DNA from: Stomorhina lunata
Lineage: Eukaryota > Arthropoda > Insecta > Diptera > Rhiniidae
Reading direction: 5' to 3'
NCBI GenBank assembly: GCA_933228675.1
Contig: OW121744.1
Span: forward strand, 98,394,526-98,458,525
Length of the DNA stretch: 64,000 bases
Part shown: piece by piece, positions 32,280-44,300 of the stretch
Layout: every line of letters starts with the position of its first letter
How positions within the stretch are numbered: the stretch's first letter is position 1
Notes under the pieces: model-generated
The model's input: the letters and a program-made list of their open reading frames with translations, nothing else
Told to the model about the DNA's origin: nothing
Database searches by the model: none
Position numbers and translations under genes: made by a program

Positions 32280-35187
32280 CTAGACTATGACTAGACTATG
32301 ACTAGACTATGACTAGACTATGACTAGACTATGACTAGACTATGACTAGACTATGACTAGACTATGACTAGACTATGACTAGACTATGACTAGACTATGA
32401 CTAGACTATGACTAGACTATGACTAGACTATGACTAGACTATGACTAGACTATGACTAGACTATGACTAGACTATGACTAGACTATGACTAGACTATGAC
32501 TAGACTATGACTAGACTATGACTAGACTATGACTAGACTATGACTAGACTATGACTAGACTATGACTAGACTATGACTAGACTATGACTAGACTATGACT
32601 AGACTATGACTAGACTATGACTAGACTATGACTAGACTATGACTAGACTATGACTAGACTATGACTAGACTATGACTAGACTATGACTAGACTATGACTA
32701 GACTATGACTAGACTATGACTAGACTATGACTAGACTATGACTAGACTATGACTAGACTATGACTAGACTATGACTAGACTATGACTAGACTATGACTAG
32801 ACTATGACTAGACTATGACTAGACTATGACTAGACTATGACTAGACTATGACTAGACTATGACTAGACTATGACTAGACTATGACTAGACTATGACTAGA
32901 CTATGACTAGACTATGACTAGACTATGACTAGACTATGACTAGACTATGACTAGACTATGACTAGACTATGACTAGACTATGACTAGACTATGACTAGAC
33001 TATGACTAGACTATGACTAGACTATGACTAGACTATGACTAGACTATGACTAGACTATGACTAGACTATGACTAGACTATGACTAGACTATGACTAGACT
33101 ATGACTAGACTATGACTAGACTATGACTAGACTACGACTAGACTATGACTAGACTATGACTAGACTATGACTAGACTATGACTAGACTATGACTAGACTA
33201 TGCCTAGACTATGACTAGACTATGACTAGACTATGACTAGACTATGACTAGACTATGACTAGACTATGACTAGACTATGACTAGACTATGACTAGACTAT
33301 GACTAGACTATGACTAGACTATGACTAGACTATGACTAGACTATGACTAGACTATGACTAGACTATGACTAGACTATGACTAGACTATGACTAGACTATG
33401 ACTAGACTATGACTAGACTATGACTAGACTATGACTAGACTATGACTAGACTATGACTAGACTATGACTAGACTATGACTAGACTATGACTAGACTATGA
33501 CTAGACTATGACTAGACTATGACTAGACTATGACTAGACTATGACTAGACTATGACTAGACTATGACTAGACTATGACTAGACTATGACTAGACTATGAC
33601 TAGACTATGACTAGACTATGACTAGACTATGACTAGACTATGACTAGACTATGACTAGACTATGACTAGACTATGACTAGACTATGACTAGACTATGACT
33701 AGACTATGACTAGACTATGACTAGACTATGACTAGACTATGACTAGACTATGACTAGACTATGACTAGACTATGACTAGACTATGACTAGACTATGACTA
33801 GACTATGACTAGACTATGACTAGACTATGACTAGACTATGACTAGACTATGACTAGACTATGACTAGACTATGACTAGACTATGACTAGACTATGACTAG
33901 ACTATGACTAGACTATGACTAGACTATGACTAGACTATGACTAGACTATGACTAGACTATGACTAGACTATGACTAGACTATGACTAGACTATGACTAGA
34001 CTATGACTAGACTATGACTAGACTATGACTAGACTATGACTAGACTATGACTAGACTATGACTAGACTATGACTAGACTATGACTAGACTATGACTAGAC
34101 TATGACTAGACTATGACTAGACTATGACTAGACTATGACTAGACTATGACTAGACTATGACTAGACTATGACTAGACTATGACTAGACTATGACTAGACT
34201 ATGACTAGACTATGACTAGACTATGACTAGACTATGACTAGACTATGACTAGACTATGACTAGACTATGACTAGACTATGACTAGACTATGACTAGACTA
34301 TGACTAGACTATGACTAGACTATGACTAGACTATGACTAGACTATGACTAGACTATGACTAGACTATGACTAGACTATGACTAGACTATGACTAGACTAT
34401 GACTAGACTATGACTAGACTATGACTAGACTATGACTAGACTATGACTAGACTATGACTAGACTATGACTAGACTATGACTAGACTATGACTAGACTATG
34501 ACTAGACTATGACTAGACTATGACTAGACTATGACTAGACTATGACTAGACTATGACTAGACTATGACTAGACTATGACTAGACTATGACTAGACTATGA
34601 CTAGACTATGACTAGACTATGACTAGACTATGACTAGACTATGACTAGACTATGACTAGACTATGACTAGACTATGACTAGACTATGACTAGACTATGAC
34701 TAGACTATGACTAGACTATGACTAGACTATGACTAGACTATGACTAGACTATGACTAGACTATGACTAGACTATGACTAGACTATGACTAGACTATGACT
34801 AGACTATGACTAGACTATGACTAGACTATGACTAGACTATGACTAGACTATGACTAGACTATGACTAGACTATGACTAGACTATGACTAGACTATGACTA
34901 GACTATGACTAGACTATGACTAGACTATGACTAGACTATGACTAGACTATGACTAGACTATGACTAGACTATGACTAGACTATGACTAGACTATGACTAG
35001 ACTATGACTAGACTATGACTAGACTATGACTAGACTATGACTAGACTATGACTAGACTATGACTAGACTATGACTAGACTATGACTAGACTATGACTAGA
35101 CTATGACTAGACTATGACTAGACTATGACTAGACTATGACTAGACTATGACTAGACTATGACTAGACTATGACTAGACTATGACTAG
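32280..35187. repeat. 11-bp satellite array, right half
   Basis: About 264 copies of the same GACTATGACTA unit as 22563-25327, with only isolated substitutions (near 33136 and 33204). Together with the left half this was one array of about 5.7 kb before the LTR element inserted. Confidence 0.97.
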
Positions 35188-36790
35188 ATTTATCTAAGAT
35201 TATGATTTTGCAGTGACAAAACTATGACTTAGTAGGAATTGTCTTGTCCTGCTTATATGAGAATAATTTGATTGCATCCTTTTTATTTATTTCTTAATTA
35301 AGGTTTTGGTTTGTTTTTTGTTTTCTATAATTTATTCGCTAATGATGTTGTTTTAAAAAGAAACTAGCAAAAATTACTAGCATACTTTAGAGCGTTTCAT
35401 GATTGTCGGTTTTTTGTTTTCTAGTCCTTATTTTCTTTCCCTTTTTTAATATAAATATTAAACCAGGACATCATCAACATCTCTTAACAGCTACTTTGAA
35501 TTGTTATTTTTTTTTCGTATTATATAAATTTTATAAATATAGACGGTTGCTTGAGTTGTAGTTGTTGTTGAATAGCAGGAGTTTGAGCTAAGGAACAAGT
35601 AGCTAAAAGGATACAAGTCGCGTCAAGTGTACTTTAATGCATTTATTGTATATTCTGTTGTTTTTGTTGCAAAAACTTGCAGAGTAGAAAGCAACTCAAA
35701 AGAATCATGATGATTTGCTGTTGTTTCCGTTTTCTCTGTATTATCCTTTTCGAGGCAAAAATTCTAGCATTCTGACACAATGAACAAATGAACTTATAAA
35801 TACTTTGTGTTTTGCAAAAAAAAATATGGTTCACACATACAAACAAATAAAAAGGATTGCAGGGATTTGGCAAAAAAAAAAATAAACGGCATACATTTTT
35901 TTTGTGCTGCTGCTGTTGTTTTACCACCAGCAAAAGAATAGACTTAAAGATTTTCAAGAGTCCTTGCGAAAAAATACAATAAAAATGAAGTTGTTTTTTT
36001 TTTCATAAGCTTCAAAGAAAAAATCTCTAAAATCTTTTATTATATTGTTATTAACTTCCGTGTTAAGTAGATTTGAGACATGATGTAGATTCATAAAAAA
36101 TAATAATTTTATTTAAGAAAAAGGATTTTGGTAAAAAATTGTGCTAAAGCTTGAGGTGGAACAATAAAAGAATTTAAATAAGAGACACATTTTTTTTAAG
36201 GTGGTTGAAAGGGGGTTTCTTATTAAATACTTTCCAGTAAATTTGATTCAGATATAAATATTAGATTAGTATAAAATCCTATTTAAGGGCTGCGTAAGGA
36301 CCTTTTTAGAAATCTAAAATTTTTTGAATTTCCTTTCAAAATATAATAAGTCAAAATTTTAAATTCGAACTTTAATTTTCTTCTTTATTTGCTCTAAAAT
36401 CAGTTTTCATCATTTAATAATTCATGACAATTTAACAAATCACATTTTATTTTTTCATTATAATTGCGATTTTTTTTCTATCAGCTCAAGGACTAAAAAA
36501 AATCAACCCCTTGAAAACAATTAAAATATTTTGTAAAACAATTTAAGAGTACTTTACGCTAATTTACTTTTTATTATTGTTTTATTGTTGCCTTACAAAA
36601 GTAACAATTAAATGTATATGAAGTTACAAACATCAAAGGACAACAAAGCTCATTATCCTTGAAAATCTAGAAAAAAATCATAAAAAAATTATGGCTATGC
36701 ATAAATTAAATCATTAACCATGAAAAGTAACAAAGAAAGAAGTGCTTCAAATAAAAGGTAGTCTTTAACAGGACATGCTAATATCCCTTT
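35188..36790. other. Intergenic, non-coding
   Basis: AT-rich spacer between the satellite and the 3' end of protease B. The frame on the - strand at 35643-35957 is low-complexity (Gln, Lys and Phe runs) and not convincing. No RNA gene recognised. Confidence 0.6.
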
Positions 36791-36800
36791 AAATATTTTA

Positions 36801-36806
36801 TTTATT
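36801..36806 (-). terminator. Polyadenylation signal of protease B
   Basis: AATAAA on the - strand, 22 bp beyond the stop codon at 36828-36830; a second overlapping candidate is adjacent. Confidence 0.55.
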
Positions 36807-36827
36807 TTAAAAAGCAAATTCAAAAAT

Positions 36828-39800
36828 TTAAACCACACACACATCATTTTGTGCGTAACGCCAGATCCAACCCAAATGCGAAGTAATGCGAGTATTAACC
36901 CCAGTGCCAAAGCGTTGACCGCAACTACGCCCATAACTGATCACACCCAAAAGCATAAATCTCGGCTGCCTTAGAATAACAGGACCACCTGAATCATATT
37001 GACAGGAATCCCGACCTAAACCTCGATAATCATAAGTACAAATTTGAGTGCCCACTATAGTATTATTATACGGTTCCTGACACAAACGATTCGTCTGAAC
37101 CATTACTTGAATTTTTTGCAATGTATTGGACTTGGCACCAGCAAATGCCACAGTTCCCCAGCCGGCCACATCCACAATTGAATTTGCAAAAGTTTCGGAT
37201 CTGAAATAAGGAAAAATATATGTATGTATGTCGGACTAAAAGCACACATAATATTCATAAGTTACTGCTGTCTCCAGGGCAAACATATAGGTCCAACTCC
37301 CTTAGACCATTCCATAAGAGTTTGGGTGAATAAAATAGCTATATCATTAATAATGCCATTAGATGTTGCTCTATAGTCTGGATGCATTAAGATTCTTTGT
37401 ATGCGATATTGGACCTCAAAGGGGGTTTCATTAGCTTTAATCAATATAAAAAAGGGTTTTAAAGAAAAATATGAATATTTAAGAATTTATGGTCCCTAAA
37501 ACATAATCAAAGACATGGTATAAGTCATAAACTAAGTAATAGTCTAAATCATAGTCTAAATCGTAGTCTAAGTCATAATCTAAGTCATAGTCTAAGTCAT
37601 AGTCTAAGTCATAGTCTAAGTCATAGTCTTAGTCATAGTCTAAGTCATAGTCTAAGTCATAGTCATAGTCTAAGTCATACTCTAAGTCATTGTCTAAGTC
37701 ATACTCTAAGTCATAGCCTAAGTCATAGTCTAAGTCATAGTCTAAGTCGTAGTCTAAATCATAGTCTAAATCATAGTCTAAGTCATAGTCTATGTCATAG
37801 TCTAAGTCATAGTCTAAGTCATAGTCTAAGTCATAGTCTAAGTCATAGTCTATATCATAGTCTAAGTCACAGTCTAAGTCATACTCTAAGTCATAGTCTA
37901 AGTCATAGTCTAAGTCATAGTCTAAGTCATAGTCTAAGTCATAGTCTAAGTCATAGTCTAAGTCATAGTCTAAGTCATAGTCTAAGTCATAGTCTAAGTC
38001 ATACTCTAAGTCATTGTCTAAGTCATACTCTAAGCCATAGCCTAAGTCATAGTCTAAGTCATAGTCTAACTCATAGTCTAAGTCATAGTCTAAGTCATAT
38101 TCTAAGTCGTGGTCCAACTCATAGTCTAAGTCATAGTCTAAGTCATAGTCTAAGTCATAGTCTAAGTCATAGTCTAAGTCGTAGTCTAAATCATAGTCTA
38201 AATCATAGTCTAAGTCATAGTCTATGTCAAAGTCTAAGTCATAGTCTAAGTCATAGTCTAAGTCATAGTCTAAGTCATAGTCTAAGTCATAGTCTAAGTC
38301 ATAGTCTAAGTCTAAGTCTAAGTCATAGTCTAAGTCATAGCCTAAGTCATAGTCTAAGTCATAGTCTAAGTCATAGTCTAAGTCATAGTCTAAGTCATAG
38401 TCTAAGTCATAGTCTAAGTCATAGTCTAACTCATAGTCTAAGTCATAGTCTAAGTCATATTCTAAGTCGTGGTCTAACTCATAGTCTAAGTCAAAGTCTA
38501 AGTCATAGTCTAAGTTATAGTCTAAGTCATAGTCTATGTCATAGTCTAAGTCATAGTCTAAGTCATAATCTAAGTCATAGTCTAAGTCATAGTCTAAGTC
38601 ATAGTCTAAGTCATAGTCTAAGTCATAGTCTAAGTCATAGTCTAAGTCATAGTCTAAGTCATAGTCTAAGTCATAGTCTAAGTCATAGTCTAAGTCATAG
38701 TCTAAGTCATAGTCTAAGTCATAGTCTAAGTCATAGTCTAAGTCATAGTCTAAGTCATAGTCTAAGTCATAGTCATAGTCTAAGTCATACTCTAAGTCAT
38801 TGTCTAAGTCATACTCTAAGCCATAGCCTAAGTCATAGTCTAAGTCGTAGTCTAAATCATAGTCTAAATCATAGTCTAAGTCATAGTCTATGTCATAGTC
38901 TAAGTCATAGTCAAAGTCATAGTCTAAGTCATAGTCTAAGTCATAGTCTAAGTCATAGTCTAAGTCTAAGTCATAGTGTAAGTCATAGTCTAACTCATAG
39001 TCTAAGTCATACTCTAAGTCATATTCTAAGTCGTGGTCTAACTCATAGTCTAAGTCATAGTCTAAGTTATAGTCTAAGTCATAGTCTATGTCATAGTCTA
39101 AGTCATAGTCTAAGTCATAGTCTAAGTTATAGTCTAAGTCATAGTCTAAGTCATAGTCTAAGTCATAGTCTAAGTCAAAGTCTAAGTCATAGTCTAAGTC
39201 ATAGTCTAAGTCATAGTCTAAGTCATAGTCTAAGTCATAGTCTAAGTCATAGTCTAAGTCTTAGTCTAAGTCATAGTCTAAGTCATAGCCTAAGTCATAG
39301 TCTAAGTCATAGTCTAAGTCATAGTCTAAGTCATAGTCTAAGTCATAGTCTAAGTCATAGTCTAAGTCATAGTCTAAGTCATAGTCTAAGTCATAGTCTA
39401 AGTCATAGTCTAAGTCATAGTCTAAGTCATAGTCTAAGTCATAGTCTAAGTCATAGTCTAAGTCATGGTCTAAGTCATAGTCTAAGTCATAGTCTAAGTC
39501 ATAGTCTAAGTCATAGTATAAGTCACAGTCTAAGTCATAGTCTAAGTCATAGTGTAAGTCATAGTCTAAGTCAAGACTAAGTCATAGTCTAAGTCATAGT
39601 CTAAATCATAGTCTAAGTCATAGTCTAAGTCATAGTCTAAGTCATAGTCTAAGTCATAGTCTTAGTCCAAGTCATTGTCTTAGACACAGTCTTAGTCAAA
39701 ATCCAATTCAAAGTCTAAGATATGGTCTAAGGCATAGTCTAAGTCATAGTCTAAGTCATAGTATATGTCATAGTCTTAGTCCAAGTCATTGTCTTAGACA

Positions 39801-41008
39801 CAGTCTTAGTCAAAATCCAAGTCAAAGTCTAAGACATGGTCTAAGTCATAGTCTAAGTCATAGTCTAAGTCATAGCCTAAGTCATAGACTAAGTCATAGT
39901 CTAAGTTATAGTCTAAGTCATAGTCTAAGTCCTAGTCTAAGTCATAGTCTAAGTCATAGTCTAAGTCATAGTCTATGTCATAGTCTTAGTCATATTCTAA
40001 GTCATTGTCTCAGACACAGTCTAAGTCAAAATCTAAGTCATATCTAAGACATGGTCTAAGTCATAGTCTAAGTCATGGTCTATGGTCTCCGTCACTCCGT
40101 TCGAAAGAATTAGAATATAAATAAATTTTGTATTGTAACTAAAAACAAACAAATATTTTGATTACCTTGACTTAAGTCATGATCCCCAGCATAAGCCACT
40201 ATAGCATTAGGGTCCCGTCGAGATTGCATACAATGGGCGGCAGTCAGGATATGGCGATTACTTACTAAAATATTTAATATATCTTTTACTTATATCTCCC
40301 CCCATCCAAACCTCTACTTACTTATATTGCCACTACAAAATACCCTTTGCGGCGAAGTCAAGTCCTTTAAGGCCACTATCGAGGGATATTCATTACGCCT
40401 GGCCTCCTGACCATTCGCTATACGACCGCTGTGAGACCAGCCACAACTGCAGGGCACCCTACGAGCTCTAGCCTGACAGCGAAAGCGACCCCTTAGAGGA
40501 GTATTAGGGCGTGAGGAAATATAACCGAGGGCAATGGAGCGATAATTAGAAATTCGTGTAAGTTGAATAGAGCGACAATGAGATTCACGAGTTTGAAATT
40601 GCAGATCACCATTAAGGGAGATTAGGAAGTTTTCAGAGTCACAAGTGTTGGGGGACTAAACAAAATTTAAATGATTTTTATGTTTGATTTTAAGTTTTAA
40701 GGTTTTCTAGTCTTACCACTTCAAAAAGGCAGGTTAGTATGACTACATGATCGCGAGGGGCCGTTACACGGTGACGGCAGCTTGAACCTGGCTGATATTG
40801 GGTTGGATAATTGGGGGAGGCTATATTGATCGTTTCGCGATCATTTGCTAGTTGATAAACCCTGGGAATGCATTGTTGAGCTTTTGAGGCTTTAAGATAT
40901 AAAAGTAGCACCAGGCTGGCAAATGCTTAATCGGAAATGGAAATAATGTTGAGTAGGAATTTTTAATAAATAAACTTTAATACCAATTATATTTCTTGAA
41001 AACCACAT
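36828..41008 (-). CDS. Protease B: secreted CUB-trypsin serine protease
   Basis: Six - strand exons: 41008-40984, 40925-40717, 40655-40322, 40264-40166, 37434-37266 and 37200-36828. They join in frame through GT-AG introns (phases 1, 0, 1, 1, 2) into 402 residues. The signal peptide begins MWFSRNIIAFASLVLLLYL. A CUB-like domain (about 25-140) is followed by CSCGW and an activation site R156/I157 (RIANGQEA). The triad is H200 (LTAAHC), D253 (NDIAIL) and S349 (CQYDSGGP). D343 equals Asp189, giving trypsin-like specificity; Tyr347 replaces Gly193. Gly226 is kept (TGVNTR). The 2.7-kb fourth intron is almost entirely a 12-bp satellite. The short first exon is the least certain part, but it gives a good signal peptide. 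It is a tandem paralog of protease C; the substrate is unknown. Confidence 0.88.
37500..40085. repeat. 12-bp satellite filling intron 4 of protease B
   Basis: About 215 copies of TAAGTCATAGTC with scattered variants. Because 12 is a multiple of 3, long open frames of the Asp-Tyr-Asp-Leu type (for example 37629-38117) arise on the - strand; they are artefacts. A variant block (ACTCTAAGTCATTG followed by CCATAGCC) recurs near 37680, 38000 and 38790, showing higher-order duplication. The unit differs from the 11-bp satellite, read on the other strand, by one A. Confidence 0.95.
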
Positions 41009-41348
41009 TACGAGTAAAGTATTTAAAAATGACTGTTAAATGTTAATATTTTGAACTTAAATAGTAATTTTGTCATTTAATCATTTAGTGGCAGTTTTTT
41101 ATCTTGTTTAAATAAATTGCAAAATTTGGTAACATTTTTTAAAATAATATAAATTGTGTCATATGGGCGGGTTTTGATGCCTCGTTCTTATCGGTCAGAA
41201 ATAAAACAAGTAAAATTTTTATTATTCTTCTTTTTGAAAATTTATTTGTATGTATGTATTTAAAAAATCTTTGGTATTGACTTTCATTAAATTTATAAAA
41301 ATAGAATTTAAAAAATTTATATATTCTATATTATCAGACCTCTGATTC
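41009..41348. other. Intergenic spacer between proteases B and C
   Basis: Short AT-rich gap of about 340 bp holding the upstream region of B and the 3' region of C. A - strand AATAAA (41246-41241) may be the poly(A) signal of C. No clear TATA box for B. Confidence 0.5.
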
Positions 41349-44300
41349 TTAAAAATCCTTTTGACATGTTGAATAAGCAGTATTTTGATAAATCCAATCT
41401 AAATAGGAAGTGACGCGGGTATTAACTCCAGTAGCATAACCACCTTGGCCGCAACCTAAACCGAAACTGATAATACCCAACAAATACTGACGGCTAGTCT
41501 TCAGAATAACGGGGCCACCAGAATCATGCTGGCACGAATCTTTGTTAGTGCCTGTAGTATCATATGTACAAATTTGAGTCGGAAATATTGGTGCTGTGTA
41601 CTGATAGGTTTTTGCGCAAGACTGATTGTCTGTAATCATAAGATAAACCTGTTGCAAAGTCGCCGAATATTGACCAGAAAAACTCTTGGTACCCCAACCA
41701 TTGACATAGACATAGTCATAGGCGAAAGAGTTACCGCTGAAAAAAATTAAATTAAAAATTTATTCTCTAAAATCCATTTCTAATTGTTAAAACTTACACA
41801 CTGCTCTTAGGTGGCAAACATATGGGTCCAACACCCCTAGAGTATTCTATATCGGTGGTCGTTACAATTATGGCAATATCATTATTAACCGGATTGGTAG
41901 TATAATCTGGATGTACAATATATTTGCTAGCATAATAAGTGGCTGCATATTTAGTATCAGTAGCTGTAAGTATTTAATTATTATTAAAAATTTCATTCTG
42001 GAATATGAACCATGTGAAATTATTTATAGGGAGACTATATACTTACAGGTTTGTATATTATGGCGACCTGCGAGAATTATTACATTACCGGGGTTAGGTT
42101 GAGCATCTCTACAATGGGCTGCAGTCAAAATGTATCTACGTCCGACTAAAATACGGAAATCTCTTTTAAAAAGTATTCATTTATAGATTAAGAATTTGCT
42201 ATGACAAACCGAAAGTTGTGGTCAAATTCATAATCAAAATCATAGTCAAAGTCATAAATATGACTTAGGTAATGTCAAAGATAAAGTGAAAGTAAAGTCA
42301 CCGTCAAAGCTAAAGTCAAAGCTAAAGTGAAAGTCAAAGTCACCGTCTGATTTCTAGTCAAAGCCGTACTCAAGGTCATAGTGTAAGCCATAGTAAAACT
42401 CAAAGTCTACGCCATAGTCTAATTCACAGTTGACAACAGGACGACATTTCTATAAAAAAGTTAGCCAAAGGAAGACATTTTTATAGAAAAGTTGAGGATA
42501 GTAAGACATTTATGTAGAAAAGTTGACGATAGGAAGACAATTTCTATAGAAAAGTTGACGATATGAAGAAATTCCTACTGAAAAGTGAACGATAAAAAGA
42601 CATTTCTATAGAAAAGTTGACGATAGGAAGATATTTCTATAGAAAAAATGACGATAGGAAGATATTTCTATAGAAAAGTTGACGATAGGATGACTTTATT
42701 AAGAAAAGTTGACGATAGGATGACTTTATTAAGAAAAGTTGACGATAGGAAGACTTTACTATAGAAAAGTTGACGATAGGATGACTTTACTACAGAAAAG
42801 TTGACGATAGGAAGACATTTCTATAGAAAAGTTGACGATGGAAAGACTTTACTATAGAAAAGTTGACGATAGAAATACTTTACTATAGAAAAGCTGACGA
42901 TAGAAAGACTTTACTATAGAAAAGTTGACGATAGGAAGACATTTCTATAGAAAAGTTGACAATAGGAAGACATTTTAATAGAAAAGTTGACGATAGGAAG
43001 ATATTTCTATAGAAATGTTGACGAAAGGAAGACTTTACTATAGAAAAGTTGACGATAGGAAGACTTTACTATAGAAAAGTTGACGATAGTAAGACCTATA
43101 GAAAAGTTGACGATAGGAAGAATTTACTATAGAAAAGTTGACGATAGGAAGACTTTACTATAGAAAAGTTGACGATAGGAAGACTTTACTATAGAAAAGT
43201 TGACTATAGGAAGACTTTACTATAGAAAAGTTGACGATATTAAGAAAAGTTGACGAAAGGAAGACTTTTCAATAGAAAAGTTGACGAAAGGAAGACTTTT
43301 CAATAGAAAGGTTGACGATAGGAAGACTTTTCTATAGAAAAGTTGACGATAGGAAGACTTTTCTATAGAAAAGTTGACGATAGGAAGACTTTTCTATACA
43401 AAAGTTGACGATAGGAAGACTTTTCTATAGAAAAGTTGACGATATGAAGACTTTTCTATAGAAAAGTTAACGATAGGAAGACATTTCTATAGAAAAGTTG
43501 ACGATAGGAAGACATTTCTATAGAAAAGTTGACGATAGGAAGACATTTCTATAGAAAAGTTGACGATAGGAAGACTTTTCTATAGAAAAGTTGACGATAG
43601 GAAGACTTTTCTATAGAAAAGTTGACGATAGGAAGACTTTTCTATAGAAAAGTTGACGATAGGAAGACTTTTCTATAGAAAAGTTGTCGATAGGAAGACT
43701 TTTCTATAGAAAAGTTGACGATATGAAGACTTTTCTATAGAAAAGTTGACGATAGGAAGACTTTTCTATAGAAAAGTTGACGATAGGAAAACTTTTCTAT
43801 AGAAAAGTTGACGATAGGAAGACTTTTCTATAGAAAAGTTGACGATAGGAAGACTTTTCTATAGAAAAGTTGACGATAGGAAGACTTTTCTATAGAAAAG
43901 TTGACGATAGGAAGACTTTTCTATAGAAAAGTTGACGATAGGAAGACTTTTCTATAGAAAAGTTGACGATAGGAAGACTTTTCTATAGAAAAGTTGACGA
44001 TAGGAAGACTTTTCTATAGAAAAGTTGACGATAGGAAGACTTTTCTATAGAAAAGTTGACGATAGGAAGACTTTTCTATAGAAAAGTTGACGATAGGAAG
44101 ACTTTTCTATAGAAAAGTTGACGATAGGAAGACTTTTCTATAGAAAAGTTGACGATAGGAAGACTTTTCTATAGAAAAGTTGACGATAGGAAGACTTTTC
44201 TATAGAAAAGTTGACGATAGGAAGACTTTTCTATAGAAAAGTTGACGATAGGAAGACTTTTCTATAGAAAAGTTGACGGTAGTAAGAAATTTCTATAGAA

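Noticed and set aside
37629..38117. 162-codon minus-strand frame rich in Asp-Tyr-Asp-Leu
   Set aside because: It is the 12-bp satellite read in frame; 12 is divisible by 3, so no stop can arise. It lies in an intron of protease B.
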